This document shows, one piece after another, positions 32,136 to 43,702 of a stretch of 64,000 nucleotides of DNA; the first letter of the stretch is position 1; every line of letters starts with the position of its first letter. The stretch lies in contig NC_091369.1 of the NCBI RefSeq assembly GCF_038502225.1, forward strand, positions 18,144,385 to 18,208,384, given 5' to 3'. A program made the position numbers and the translations under genes. The notes under the pieces were generated by a model, which was given only the letters and a program-made list of their open reading frames with translations, did not search any database and had not been told where the DNA came from. The stretch comes from Cherax quadricarinatus (Eukaryota > Arthropoda > Malacostraca > Decapoda > Parastacidae).

Positions 32136-35106
32136 CTACATCCTCACTCTCCCTGCCCCATGAGCTTTATCATGCCTCGCCTTAAAACTATGTATGGTTC
32201 CCGCCTCCACTGCATCACTTTCTAGGCTATTCCACAGCCTGACTACTCTATGACTGAAGAAATGCTTCCTAACATCCCTTTGATTAATCTGAGCCTTCAA
32301 CTTCCAATTGTGACCTCTTGTTCCTGTGTCCCATCTCTGGAACATCCCATCTTTGTCCACCTTGTCTATTCCGCACAGTATTTTATATGTCGTTATCATG
32401 TCTCCCCTCACCCTCCTGTCCTCCAGTGTCGTCAGGCCGATTTCCCTCAACCTTTCTTCGTAGGTCAATCCCCTTAGCTCTGAGACTAGTCTTGTTGCAA
32501 ACCTTTGCACTTTCTCTAATTTCTAGACGTGCTTGACTAGGTGTGGATTCCAAACTGGTGCTGCATACTCCAGTATGGGCCTGACGTAAATGGTATACAG
32601 AGTCTTGAACGATTCTTACTGAGGAATCGGAATACTATCCATAGGTTTGCCAGACGCCCGTATGCTGTAGCAGTTATCTGATTGATGTGCACCTCAGGAG
32701 ATATGCTCGGTGTTATACTTACCCCCAGATCTTTTTCCTTGAGTGAGGTTTGCAGTCTTCGGCCATCTAGGCTATACTGTGTCTGCAGTCTTCTTTGCCC
32801 TTCCCCTATCTTCATGACTTTGCATTTGGCAGGGTTAAACTCGAGGAGCCAGTTGCTGGACCAGGCTTGTATCCTGTCCAGGTCTCTTTGTAGTCCTGCC
32901 TGATCCTCGTCCGATTTGATTCTTCTCATTAACTTCACATCATCTGCAAACAAGGACACTTCTGAGTCTATCCCTTCCGGTATGTCATTCACATATACCA
33001 AAAACAGCACAGGTCCTAGGACTGACCCCTGTGGAACCCCGCTTGTCACAGGCGCCCACTCTGACACCTCGTCACGTACCATGACTCGTCGTTGCCTCCC
33101 TGTCAGGCATTCTCTGATCCATTGCAGTGCTTTTGCAGTAACCTCTTGTGAGGAACTGTTTCGAAGGCCTTCTTGCAGTCCAAAAAAATGCGGTCGATGC
33201 ACCCCTCTCTCTCTTGTCTTACTTCTGTCACCTTGTCATAAAACTACAGTAGGTTTGTGACACAGGACTTTCCTTCCCTGAAACCGTGCTGGTTGTCAAT
33301 TATATACTTGTTATTTCCAAGTGCTCCACCACTCTCCTCCTGGTGATCTTCTCCATGACTTTACATACTATACACATTAGTGATACAGGTCTGTAGTTTA
33401 GTGCCTCATGTCTGTCTCCCTTTTTAAAAATTGGGACTACATTAGCCATCTTCCATACCTCAGGGAGTTGCCTAGTTTCAATGGATGTGCTGAACATCTT
33501 TGTTAATGGCACACACAGCATCTCTGCTCTCTCTCTAAGGACCCATGAAGAGATGTCTGGTCCCACCGCCTTTGAGGTGTCAAGTTCACATAGCTTCTTC
33601 ACCTCCTTGGTTATGTGGACCTCATCTAGTACTTGCTGGTGTACCCCCCTGTTCTGATTTCCTGGAGTTCTACTGGTTTCCACTGTAAATACGTCTTTAA
33701 ATCTCGTGTTGAGCTCCTCACATACCTCTCAGTCATTTCTTGTGAGCTCCCCATCACCCTTCCTCAGTCTGATTACCTGGTCCTTGACTGTTGTTTTCCT
33801 CCTGATGTGGCTGTACAACAGCTTCGGGTCAGACTTGACTTTCGATGCTATGTCATTTTCATATTGTCGCTGAGCCTCCCATCTTATCTGTGCATATTCG
33901 TTTCTGGCTCTTCGGCTAATCTCTTTATTTTCCTGAGTTCTCTGTCTTCTGTACCTTTTCCGTTCTCTAGTATACCTAGTTTTTTGCCTCCCTACACCTT
34001 TGGGTGAACCACGGACTCGTTCTGTTCTTCCCATTATTTTCGTTTCCCTTGGGAACAAACCTCTCCTCTGCCTCCTTCCATTTTGTTGCTACATAGTCCA
34101 TTTCTTGTACTGGTTTTCCTGTCGGTTCCCTCTCCCACTGAATATCTTGCAGGAAGTTCCTCATGCCTGAGTAGTTCCCCCTTTTGTGGTTTGGTTTTCC
34201 CATCCTATTCCTGCTACTCTCTCCACTTGAAGCTCAACTATGTAGTCAAAGCACAGAACCACATGATCACTAGCTCCCAGGGCCCTTTCATACATGATAT
34301 CCTTGATGTCCAAACTGCTCAAGGTGAATACAAGGTCCAGTCTTGCTGGATCATCCTCGCCTCTCTCTCTGGTAGTGTCTCTAACATGTTGATGCATGAG
34401 GTTTTCCAGCACCACATCCATCATCTTGGCTCTCCATGTTTCAGGATCCCCATGGGGCTCCAGGTTTTTCCGGTCAATCTCCTTGTGATTGAAATCACCT
34501 ATAACTTGTAACTTTGCTCCCCCCATGTGTACTCTTCTGGCCACCTCGGCTAGTGTGTCGACCATTGCTCTGTTGCTCTTATCGTATTCTTCTCTTGGCC
34601 TCCTGCAGTTCTGTGGTGGGTTGTACATTACTGCAATTATCACCTTATCTCCCTCAAACTGGATTGTTCCTACTAAGTAGTCCCTTTCGCCCACGCCATC
34701 CATTCCTTCCATTTTCTCAAAGCCCCACTGTTTTTTTAATGAGCAGTGCAACTACTCCTCCCCCTCTCCTCCCTTCATCTTTCATGAGGATTTGATATCC
34801 AGGTGGAAAGACTGCATCTGTTATTATTCTGGTGAGTTTTGTTTCTGTGAGTGTTATTATGTCTGGGGATGTCTCCTTGATTCTTTCATGCCATTCTTCA
34901 CACTTATTTATTATTCCATCTGCATTTGTATACCACACCTTCAACTTCTTTTCTAAGACTGTGGTCTGGGGGGTATATTGGGGTTGGGGAAGTGGGAGAC
35001 CTGATAACGAGCTATGGGTGCTTGCTGTTGGGGTGGAGTTTGTAATGCAGTGGGTGGGGGCATTGGATATGTCATGGGTGTTTTGGTTTAGAGTGTTTGG
35101 TTGCAC
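32136..35106 (-). pseudogene. ORF2 of LINE B3: endonuclease and RT
   Basis: The endonuclease has LKVWYTNADGIINK (about 35000), ITLTETKL, then after a frameshift AVMYNPP, QVIGDFNHKEID (about 34470) and GASDHVVLCFD (about 34270). RT: VGPDISSWVLRE, NYRPVSLMCIVCKV, SGVPQGSVLGPVLFLVYV, SLFADDVKLMRRI (about 32930) and the final RKHFFSHRVVRLWNS. At least six frame breaks are seen, so it is inactive. Confidence 0.87.
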
Positions 35107-36075
35107 TGGGGTTGGCCTGGTTGAGAGGCTTCTATAGGAAGTTGTGAGGGAGGCTGTATTTTATCTTCTTCCTGGGTCTGGGATCTCCTGTCTGTCTCCC
35201 CCATCCCCTCTCTTTCCTCCTTTCGCCTTTGTACCATCTCTCTTAGTTTCTGCCTTTCTTCTTGTGTTCTGTCACGGTCGAGATACACCTTTCTGTATGC
35301 CGGCATGTCCCTTAATCTTGCTTTCTCCTGCAGGATCCTGGTCCGAGTCGATTCTGCCTTGAAAGCCACTTTCACTGGCCGGGTTCTTCTTGCAAACCCC
35401 CCTATTCTCCGAAAATTTTCCAGCTGGGTCATGTCATCTTCTCAATTGCTTTTTTTTCCCCTTGTTTTCTTGCTTCATGTATTTCCCCTTCAACTTCCTG
35501 GAGCTCATGCACAAAGACTGACCTCTTCCTTTCATTCTCCCACTGCATATCCTTGTGTATCCACTCATTCAATTTAATTTCCTCCATTGCAGCTTTTCTT
35601 TCTTCAGTTCCACTATCTAATGTATTTGTGCTCAGTGGCCTGTCATTTTCCCTTCTTGGTTTTCCCTGGGCTCTGCTGTGGTCTGTTAGGACCTCCACAT
35701 ATATCTTAGCTCTTTCATTTACTGCAGTCTCCTCTGACAGAGCTTCTACATGCAGTTTTGCTCCTTCTTTCCCTACAGTCCCCTTATTTGTGACTGAGGT
35801 AGCAGTCTCTGATGTCATTCCCAAAATGTTCTTTAGTTCTTTAAGCTGTTTTAGATTTTTCAGTTCCTCTTCTATCTCTGTATCCTAGCCTCTGCTGCTA
35901 TGACTTGCATCTCCCACTTCTTGCTTTCCATATCTATTCTCTCTTCCAGTCTCATGCTAAGTTCTAGTTTCTTTTCCCATTTATGTTCCATTTTTGTAAG
36001 CTCTGCTGCCCAATCTTCCTTTGCAGATTCATCCTCCTGTCCTTTGGTTTTCCTTCCTGCTCTCTGGCAACCCAT
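35088..36075 (-). pseudogene. ORF1 of LINE B3 (coiled coil, RRM-like C-terminus)
   Basis: An ATG at 36075, preceded by an A-rich tract, opens MGCQRAGRKTKGQEDES. A charged coiled-coil-like region follows (WAAELTKMEHKWEKKLE). After frame changes the C-terminal block reads TRILQEKARLRDMPAYRKV then LDRDRTQEERQKLRE. The last block resembles the end of RRM-type LINE ORF1 proteins, which bind element RNA. The same block occurs in B6. Stops near 35872 and a frameshift near 35430 break the gene. Confidence 0.75.
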
Positions 36076-36076
36076 T

Positions 36077-36407
36077 TTTTTTTATTTTGATTGCCTCAGA
36101 ATGGAAAACTTATGTAATTCTATGTGTTAGGTTAGTAATGTGTTTGTCCGAGTGTAGGAGGGGGGGGAAGGTCGAAGAGGAACTGTGGACAGTGGCTATA
36201 TGGGAGAGGGGTGGGGAGGGGGATTTAGGGGGGAATATGGGGAGTGAGAATGAGGTAAAAGGAAGGGGTAGAGGAAGAGGGGGAAAGGAGGGAGATGTGA
36301 GGAGGAGGGTGGTGAATGAAAGAGGGGGGGATCAGGGGAAGGAGTGAGAGGTTGGTGGGGGAGGGGTGGGGGAGTGTATGTGTGAGTCTGTATGTGTGTG
36401 TGTGTGT

Positions 36408-36488
<81 letters not shown>

Positions 36489-37266
36489 TGTGTGTGGAAT
36501 TGTGTGTGGAATTGTGTGTGGGTTTATTAAGTGTCTGCAAAGTAGGTGGAATTGTGCATTGGAGTGTTATGTGGAGTCTCAGTGGTCCCTTACCTGACCA
36601 CAACCTCTTGTGACCTGACCCCCACCCTCCTGTGACTTGACCCGCACCTACTTACAATGCTGCCATCTAAGCTCTTCCTACCACCTAAGCTTATAGGAAC
36701 TTACTCGCCTTGTTCCATAGATTACCAATTGTTATTCCTTATTGAGTACTTGAGTGCCTATTCTTTATCGTGCTAGGAGAGTTGGACTGTTCACAATCAG
36801 CTTGGCGGTTAATTGGAACCTGAAACCCCCCACCCAAACAACCACGCATAGGTGATTACAGTACTTGCAATGCAGCTGTAGCAGCCTGTAGATTGTCCAG
36901 CTCTATGTGATGTCCTGACGTAGATCCACCTCAATTTCTTCTCATAATATAATGTCCCCTATTCACTGTATTACTTTCACTGGTCACACGATTGTTTCAC
37001 TTTGTTAACTTTCTTGGGTGACATGTGGCAACATCGTCTCAGCACCCACACTAGCCTGCCCGCTCTGACTGGGCTACCACCTTTTACTTTCTAGATCACT
37101 TACAAAATTGTTGCTCTCCCCACACTTATGTGGCTCAGGCAGATTGTAAATCGCTTCAGGGAATTGTTCACTACCCCAACACACTTCGCAACCCTTGCAG
37201 AACACTTGGGTAGCCCTCAAAAACACTTATATATGCGGAGCAGGGAAGGCGTGACTCGCGCACGCG
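36077..37266. other. Possible B3 5' region, GT microsatellite and unassigned DNA
   Basis: G-rich DNA (36150-36370) leads into a pure GT repeat (36391-36482), then short repeats of aattgtgtgtgg. The rest up to 37266 shows no coding sequence or recognisable repeat. The B3 5' UTR may extend into it. Confidence 0.5.
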
Positions 37267-37318
37267 GTGTACTCACCTAATTGTGGTTGCAGGGATCGAA
37301 TCTCAGCTCCTGGCCCCG
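37267..37318 (-). mobile_element. Minute LINE B 3' end joined to a GT repeat
   Basis: About 50 bases match the last part of the LINE B tail on the minus strand (tactcacctaattgtgg on plus, ending ggcccc). The 5' side of this fragment runs directly into a GT/AC microsatellite. Confidence 0.8.
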
Positions 37319-37330
37319 GTGTGTTTTTGT

Positions 37331-37411
<81 letters not shown>

Positions 37412-37441
37412 TGTATGAGTGTGTGTGTGTGTATTTGTGTT

Positions 37442-37491
<50 letters not shown>

Positions 37492-37497
37492 TGTGTG
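37319..37497. repeat. (GT)n microsatellite
   Basis: About 180 bases of GT repeat with minor interruptions (gtttg, gtatg). No protein is encoded; open frames in it are Cys-Val or Thr-His runs. Confidence 0.96.
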
Positions 37498-37589
37498 ACT
37501 CAACAATCAGTATTTGCACCAATAACTCATTACAGTTGTGACCGGGTGTGGAAGTGTGAATTGCTCATTACTCTATAATTTGTTCATGA

Positions 37590-37930
37590 TTGTAGCCATG
37601 TATAAACGTAAGTAACCATTCTTACAGGATTCATTACCTTTGTAACTTGTGAGTTCATTACCTTCGTACCTAGTTCGGCTATCAAAACTCTGGGGGCCCA
37701 GTCCCTGGACACATTACGTACCTCTGTAATCTGTAAATACCTTTGTAACTTGTCATGATTGTGACCAGACCTACCTGGAGTTCATTACCTTTGTAAATTG
37801 TGAGTTTATTACCTCTGTAACTTGCTCAGCTATCCTAACTTTGGAGTCCAGTACCTGGACCAATTAGGTACCTCTGTAATCTTGTGCCTACCGCCCACGG
37901 GATGGGTATGGGGTGCATAATAAACATATT
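37590..37930 (+). repeat. Interspersed repeat R, 3' end with AATAAA
   Basis: The reverse complement matches 58466-58765. It contains several copies of a gttcattacctttgtaact-like unit, and ends with ggatgggtatggggtgcataataaac, whose AATAAA at about 37917 suggests the 3' end of a transcribed element. No coding frame is visible. The family is unknown to me. Confidence 0.7.
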
Positions 37931-38247
37931 AAACGAACTTTCTGTTCATGCTCAGTTCCGACTTCGTATTTTGTGGGACATAATTTTGATGACCAGATAT
38001 TCTTCAAGTTGTAAAGAAAGTCTTTGCTGATGAAGCCAACTGAAGTACGCGATGCAGGGCATTAAAACAGTTGAGGGACTCCTTCTCTTAAGCTAGTTGG
38101 TGTGATATAAACGTGGCCAGAGTTTTGTCAGTGTAAACACCAATCAACTTCGGGGGGTTGGACAAAATAACATTAACACCTGCTGACTGAACTGCCAAAT
38201 AACTGAATAATGAATTTAAATGTGTTACAGGTCTCTTTTTTTGCGCT

Positions 38248-38556
38248 ATCATCAAAGATAATGTACTAATTCACACTGCTAGAGATGTTTAAAACTGGGA
38301 TGAATAACATGAAAATGAAGGTGAACGCTTGGATTGGTCTCAATCGCCAGATCTAAATATCGAGCATCTGTGGTTTCAGTTGGAATTGCAAGTCAGGAAC
38401 CGATTTCCTCCACCGTTGACTTTGGAAAAGTTTCAGTAGGTCTTGCTTGACAAATGGCTCAAAATATCCCTGGATATTGTTCAAATGCTGTATGACTCAA
38501 TTTTTCTACGAATTGATGCTGTTTTAGCTGCAAATGAAGGACCAACTCCATATTGA
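38248..38556 (+). pseudogene. Tc1/mariner transposase C-terminal relic
   Basis: One frame of 102 codons reads KDNVLIHTARDV ... LDWSQSPDLNIEHLW ... to a stop at 38554-38556. The D-N-x-x-x-H-T-A and W-x-x-x-S-P-D-L-N-x-x-E-H-L-W motifs belong to the DDE/D catalytic core of Tc1-like transposases. Three internal in-frame stops occur but there are no indels in this span. The N-terminal part and terminal inverted repeats were not found. Upstream bases from about 37975 may be the degraded remainder. Confidence 0.8.
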
Positions 38557-39928
38557 AACTAGAAAATGTTAAAGAACAAGGTGTTCCTAAAATTTGTTCC
38601 TATTCTTGTATTTCTTATTTAATAAGGTTGACATAGCAGTGTAATAGTCATCAATTGCAAACGTCTATTCCCCCATAGTTTCCTTCCCTACAGATGGTGA
38701 GTCAAGTTGCTTGGAGCACTGAATAGTTTATGGTTTCATTACAGTATTACAAAGACTGGAGACAAACATGACTTCACGACCTGAATGTATAGGTCCAACC
38801 CTATTTCACTAGTCTTCTACTATCATAAATTGTTGAGCTGTACTTCAAAATTTGTGTATTTTGCCATACGTTGGCATATCAGGTTGTGAGACTACTTTCT
38901 CGTCTTCTCACTCACGGGTATCTCGTTGAGAGGCGCCCAGTTTCACTCTGTGTATAATGTCAGGTTCCAGTTGCAGTATGTAATATTCTGTTGGACGGTC
39001 CAGTCTATCAACGAGCACGCAGAATTAACCTTGGACGTCATCACCGCTCTAACACCCTTCATCTTCCCTCCTCACTGACGGCCCCACTTTTGACACAGAC
39101 TTCCTCTTAGACTTTGTGACAGCAACAGATTTATCACACAACCTCTTAATATACTTCTTTTAGCACTCTACACTGAACTAACAATCTTTACCATGCAGTG
39201 CTGTATGACCCTGGTGGTTTAGCGCTTAATTTTGATTATAATAATAATCAGCCTCCATTGACACTTGATTACTAAGCTCTGGCTGCTCCAGCGTGATAAG
39301 GATACTCCTGCTCAGGCGGATGTGTCGAATAAAGTTATTTATTTGCAATAATTAATGCAAATTGATTATGATATTTAGGTCTTCATGGTAGAGCAAGATG
39401 ATTAATATAAATTTCCTTGTTTTTCTTTACAGGTAAGTGTGAATTACTGGTCATCGTGGGACAACTCTCGCACCGCATAACAGGTATGTCTATATTCCTA
39501 CTATAAATAAACCTAATTAATGAGCACATTGTTGCTAATTGTCTGTTGTATCAACACTTAAGAAATGTCGTTGGTGTTGCTTCTGATAGCCTGTAATGTG
39601 AAACTTGTGGGAAATACAGTATATTCCAGACTAGCTCAGGTGATCCTAGTTACCTGGTTCCCATGAGTCTACACCAGAGTTTACTAGTGTGTGACAGTAG
39701 TTACCTGGATGTACTTTAAGGTGTGCAGGATTAGGACCACCAATAAGTCCACACTTGTCATTTTCAGTAACTGTGCAGAAAACAACACAAACATGCAAAG
39801 CAAAGAGTTGTTCCTAATTAATTCAGTGTTGAATCTTATAGTTTATCCTAAAAATTTATATGTAATTGCCAGCAGAATTCTTTTTTTTTCTTTTAATATT
39901 CTGAGATTGACATTATTGTAGTGTTCAG
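38557..39928. other. Unassigned DNA
   Basis: No coding sequence is recognised. A short AT-rich motif gattataataataatc at about 39231 resembles the AAT-rich ends of decapod repeats from memory. Nothing else stood out. Confidence 0.45.
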
Positions 39929-42543
39929 TCTGGCACGAACCTGGCACTGTTGTGGCGGGAACCTGGCACTGTTGTGGCGGGAACCTGGCACTGTTGTGGT
40001 GGGAACCTGGCACTGTTGTGGTGGGAACCTGGCACTGTTGTGGCGGGAGCCTGGCACTGTTGTGGCGGGAACCTGGCACTGTTGTGGCGGGAGCCTGGCA
40101 CTGTTGTGGCGGGAGCCTGGCACTGTTGTGGCGGGAACCTGGCACTGTTGTGGCGGGAGCCTGGCACTGTTGTGGCGGGAACCTGGCACTGTTGTGGCGG
40201 GAGCCTGGCACTGTTGTGGCGGGAACCTGGCACTGTTGTGGCGGGAGCCTGGCACTGTTGTGGCGGGAGCCTGGCACTGTTGTGGCGGGAGCCTGGCACT
40301 GTTGTGGCGGGAGCCTGGCACTGTTGTGGCGGGAACCTGGCACTTTTGTGGGCGGGAACCTGGCACTTTTGTGGGCGGGAACCTGGCACTGTTGTGACGG
40401 GCACCTGGCACTGTTGTGACGTTAACCTGGTGCAGTTGTGGGAGGGAACCTGGCACTGTTGTGGGCAGGAACCTGGCACTGTTGTGAGCGAACCTGGCAC
40501 TGTTGTGACGGGAACCTGGCAATGTTGTAGGAGGGAACCTGGCACTGTTGTAGGAGGGAACCTGGCACTGTTGTGGGCGGGAACCTGGTACTGTTGTGGG
40601 CGGGAACCTAGTACTGTTGTGGGCGGGAACCTGGTACTGTTGTGGGCGGGAACCTGGTACTGTTGTGGGCAGGAACCTGGTACTGCTGTGGCGGGAACCT
40701 GGTACTGTTGTGGGCGGGAAACTGGTACTGCTGTAGCGGGAACCTGGTACTGTTGGGGGGGGAAACATGGCACTGTTGTGGGCGGGAACCTGGCACTGCT
40801 GTGGCGGGAACCTGGTACTGTTGGGCGGGAACCTGGCACTGTTGTGGGCGGGAACCTGGACCTGTTGTGGGCGGGAACCTGGACCTGTTGTGGCCGGAAC
40901 CTGGTGCTGTTGTGGCGGAAACCTGGCACTGTTGTGGGCGGGAACCTGGCACTTTTGTAGGCGGGAACCTGGCACTTTTGTAGGCGGGAACCTGGCACTT
41001 TTGTGGGCGGGAACCTGGCACTTTTGTAGGCGGGAACCTGGCACTTTTGTGGGCGGGAACCTGGCACTTTTGTGGGCGGGAACCTGGCACTTTTGTGGGC
41101 GGGAACCTGGCACTTTTGTGGGCGGGAACCTGGCACTGTTGTGGGCGGGAACCTGGCACTGTTGTGGCGGGAACCTGGCACTGTTGTGGGCGGGAACCTG
41201 GCACTGTTGTGGGCGGGAACCTGGCACTGTTGTGGGCGGGAACCTGGCACTGTTGTGGGCGGAAACCTGGCACTGTTGTGGGCGGGAACCTGGCACTGTT
41301 GTGGGCGGGAACCTGGCACTGTTGTGGGAGGGAACCTGGAACTGCTGTGGGAGGGAACCTGGCACTGATGTGGGCGTGAACATGGCACTGTTGTGGGAGG
41401 GAACCTGGCACTGTTGTGGCGGGAACCTGGCACTGCTGTGGTGGGAACTTGGCACTGCTGTGGCGGGAACCTGGCACTGTTGTGGCGGGAACCTGGTGCT
41501 GTTGTGGCGAAAACCTGGCACTGTTGTGGGCGGGAACCTGGTACTGTTGTGGGCGGGAACCTAGTACTGTTGTGGGCGGGAACCTGGTACTGTTGTGGGC
41601 GGGAACCTGATACTGTTTTGGGCGGGAACCTGGTACTGCTGTGGCGGAAACCTGTTACTGTTGTGGGCGGGAACCTGGTACTGTTGGGGGGGAAACCTGA
41701 TACTGTTGTGGGCGGGAACCTGGTACTGTTGTGGCCGGAACCTGGTGCTGTTGTGGCGGAAACCTGGCACTGTTGTGGGCGGGAACCTGGCACTGTTGTA
41801 GGCGGGAACCTGGCACTGTTGTGGGCGGGAACCTGGCGCTGTTTTGGGCGGGAACCTGGCACTGTTGTGGGCGGGAACCTGGCCCTGTTATGGGCGGGAA
41901 CTTGGCACTGTTGTGGGCGGGAACCTGGCACTGTTGTGGGCGGGAACTTGGCACTGTTGTGGCGGGAACCTGGCACTGTTGTGGGCGGGAACCTGGCACT
42001 GTTGTGGGAGGGAACCTGGCACTGTTGTGGGAGGGAACCTGGCGCTGATGTGGGCGTGAACATGGCACTGTTGTGGGAGGGAACCTGGCACTGTTGTGGC
42101 GGGAACCTGGCACTGCTGTGGTGGGAACTTGGCACTGCTGTGGCGGGAACCTGGCACTGCTGTTGCGGGAACCTGGTGCTGTTGTGGCGAAAACCTGGCA
42201 CTGTTGTTGGCGGGAACCTGGCACTGTTGTGGGCGGGAACCTGGCACTGTTGTGGGCGGGAACCTGGCACTGTTGTGGGCGAGAACCTGGCACTGTTGTG
42301 GGCGGGAGCCTGGCACTGTTGTGGGCGGGAGCCTGGCACTGTTGTGGGCGGGAGCCTGGCACTGTTGTGGGCGGGAACCTGGCACTGTTGTGGGCGGGAA
42401 CCTGGCACTGTTGTGGGCGGGAACCTGGCACTGTTTTGGGCGGGAACCTTGCACTGTTTTGGGCGGGAACCTGGCACTGTTGTGGGAGGGAACCTGGCAC
42501 TGTTGTAGGAGGGAACCTGGCACCGTTGTGGGCGGGAACCTGA
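39929..42543. repeat. 22/23-bp minisatellite, about 115 units
   Basis: Units read cactgttgtgg(g)cgggaacctgg on the plus strand. The first 400 bases are mainly 22-bp units with a gggagcctgg variant; the rest are mainly 23-bp units. Blocks of variants recur (for example 41330-41520 is repeated 680 bases downstream), so the array has higher-order duplications. No phase of the unit contains a stop codon on either strand, which creates very long but meaningless open frames. The right end abuts the 5' end of LINE A2. Confidence 0.95.
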
Positions 42544-43702
42544 CACCTTATCAAGTGTCAGCGTGCCTCGTTGTGCTCCCGGTTTTCTGGTGTTTTCACG
42601 GTCGCTCTTACGTGCTAGAACTTTAATTTGTGTCATCAATCCTATACGATACATCCCTCTAGCGCCTGGAACCAATCTTGGGCGGAAAACATTATATACT
42701 GAGTAAAAAAAAGGAGAATTGTGTGCACTACCTAGCAGAGTTTACTGCCAGAGGGGAATCATAGGCCTGTCCCGTGTGGAAAAATAATAATATTGAACTT
42801 TGTGTCAGAGGAAAGAAAGTCTCCCTGAAAGCATTGAGTATACATAGTGTATAGTGTATACTACAGTGGCTCCCTAGTATATTGATGATAAAGGCTAAAG
42901 TGTCATTTGAAAACAGGTGAATTTGTAAATGAAGTGATAAGCCTATAGAGGCAGGTGCCAGAAGTCGCCAGAAACTTACCACAGGTCAGCTGTTTTTAAT
43001 AATCTTCCTGGCCTGCTAGTGTACTCGCATATAATCTAGTGATACCAGTGAATAGCAGAATACAGTGTTGTAGTAGCAACTAACCAGTATTATAATGGTA
43101 CTTAGTGGAGTGGAGTGACTTTCATTAGTTTCTTTTTCTTGAAATACCAGACGTTACTGTGAATTTCATATAACGTGTAGTTACCAGCGGTCGCAATATA
43201 CACAACGAGAAGCAATTATTACTACAGAAAAAGCGCCCTTCCTCCAAAATTTGCACCAGTCAACTATAGTGATAATATAGCATTTATTGTGGTGGAGACG
43301 GAAAAAAAAAAAAAAAAAAAAAAAATAGAGAAGCTAGATACAGCGATTGATAAACAAAGGTGGAGGCTCGACCGTTCGTCATTGTAGGAGTGCCAGCAGT
43401 CACCGGCTCTTCAACACGCAAGTTATACTTTTGTATCAATCAAATCACATATTACTCAGGTAGATAATTTCCAGTAGATCCTTCATGTGTTAGCTCAAAT
43501 CACCGACCAGTATGGTTTAAATAAGTGACCCACTGATCAGATCAGATAGACTGGTCCGAACCCTTGACTGGTCCGAACCCTTGACTGGTCCGAACCCTGG
43601 ACTGGTTTCAAACGGTTTCGTTGTGCACCACCTAGCAGGTTATTAATAGAATATTCAAGAGGTTGCTAGTAGAATTGCAGTAAATCAACCATTCAAATCA
43701 TT

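Larger units (their letters stand above)
32069..36076 (-). mobile_element. LINE B3, longest B copy (ORF1 and ORF2)
   Basis: The minus strand carries ORF1 (36075-35088, broken), endonuclease (35106-34161), linker, and RT (33683-32136, several frameshifts). It is the only B copy here with all domains. The 3' end has the family tail (ggggccaggagct...gcaaccacaaatagg) followed by the AC repeat. Confidence 0.87.

Noticed and set aside
36196..36613. Cys-Val and Thr-His repeat proteins (also at 4451-4830, 37277-37578, 62139-62682)
   Set aside because: Translations of GT/AC microsatellites.
38557..39928. Host gene exons
   Set aside because: No frame with coding-like composition or paired splice sites was found.
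39929..42543. CRISPR-like array
   Set aside because: Units are contiguous with no unique spacers, and the sequence is eukaryotic; it is a minisatellite.
39925..42675. Very long open frames (up to 916 codons on minus, 371 on plus) of VPGSRP- or TWHCCG-like repeats
   Set aside because: The 22/23-bp unit has no stop in any phase on either strand, so open frames are guaranteed in all six frames. No start context, no unique protein ends, and unit length variation would shift any frame.
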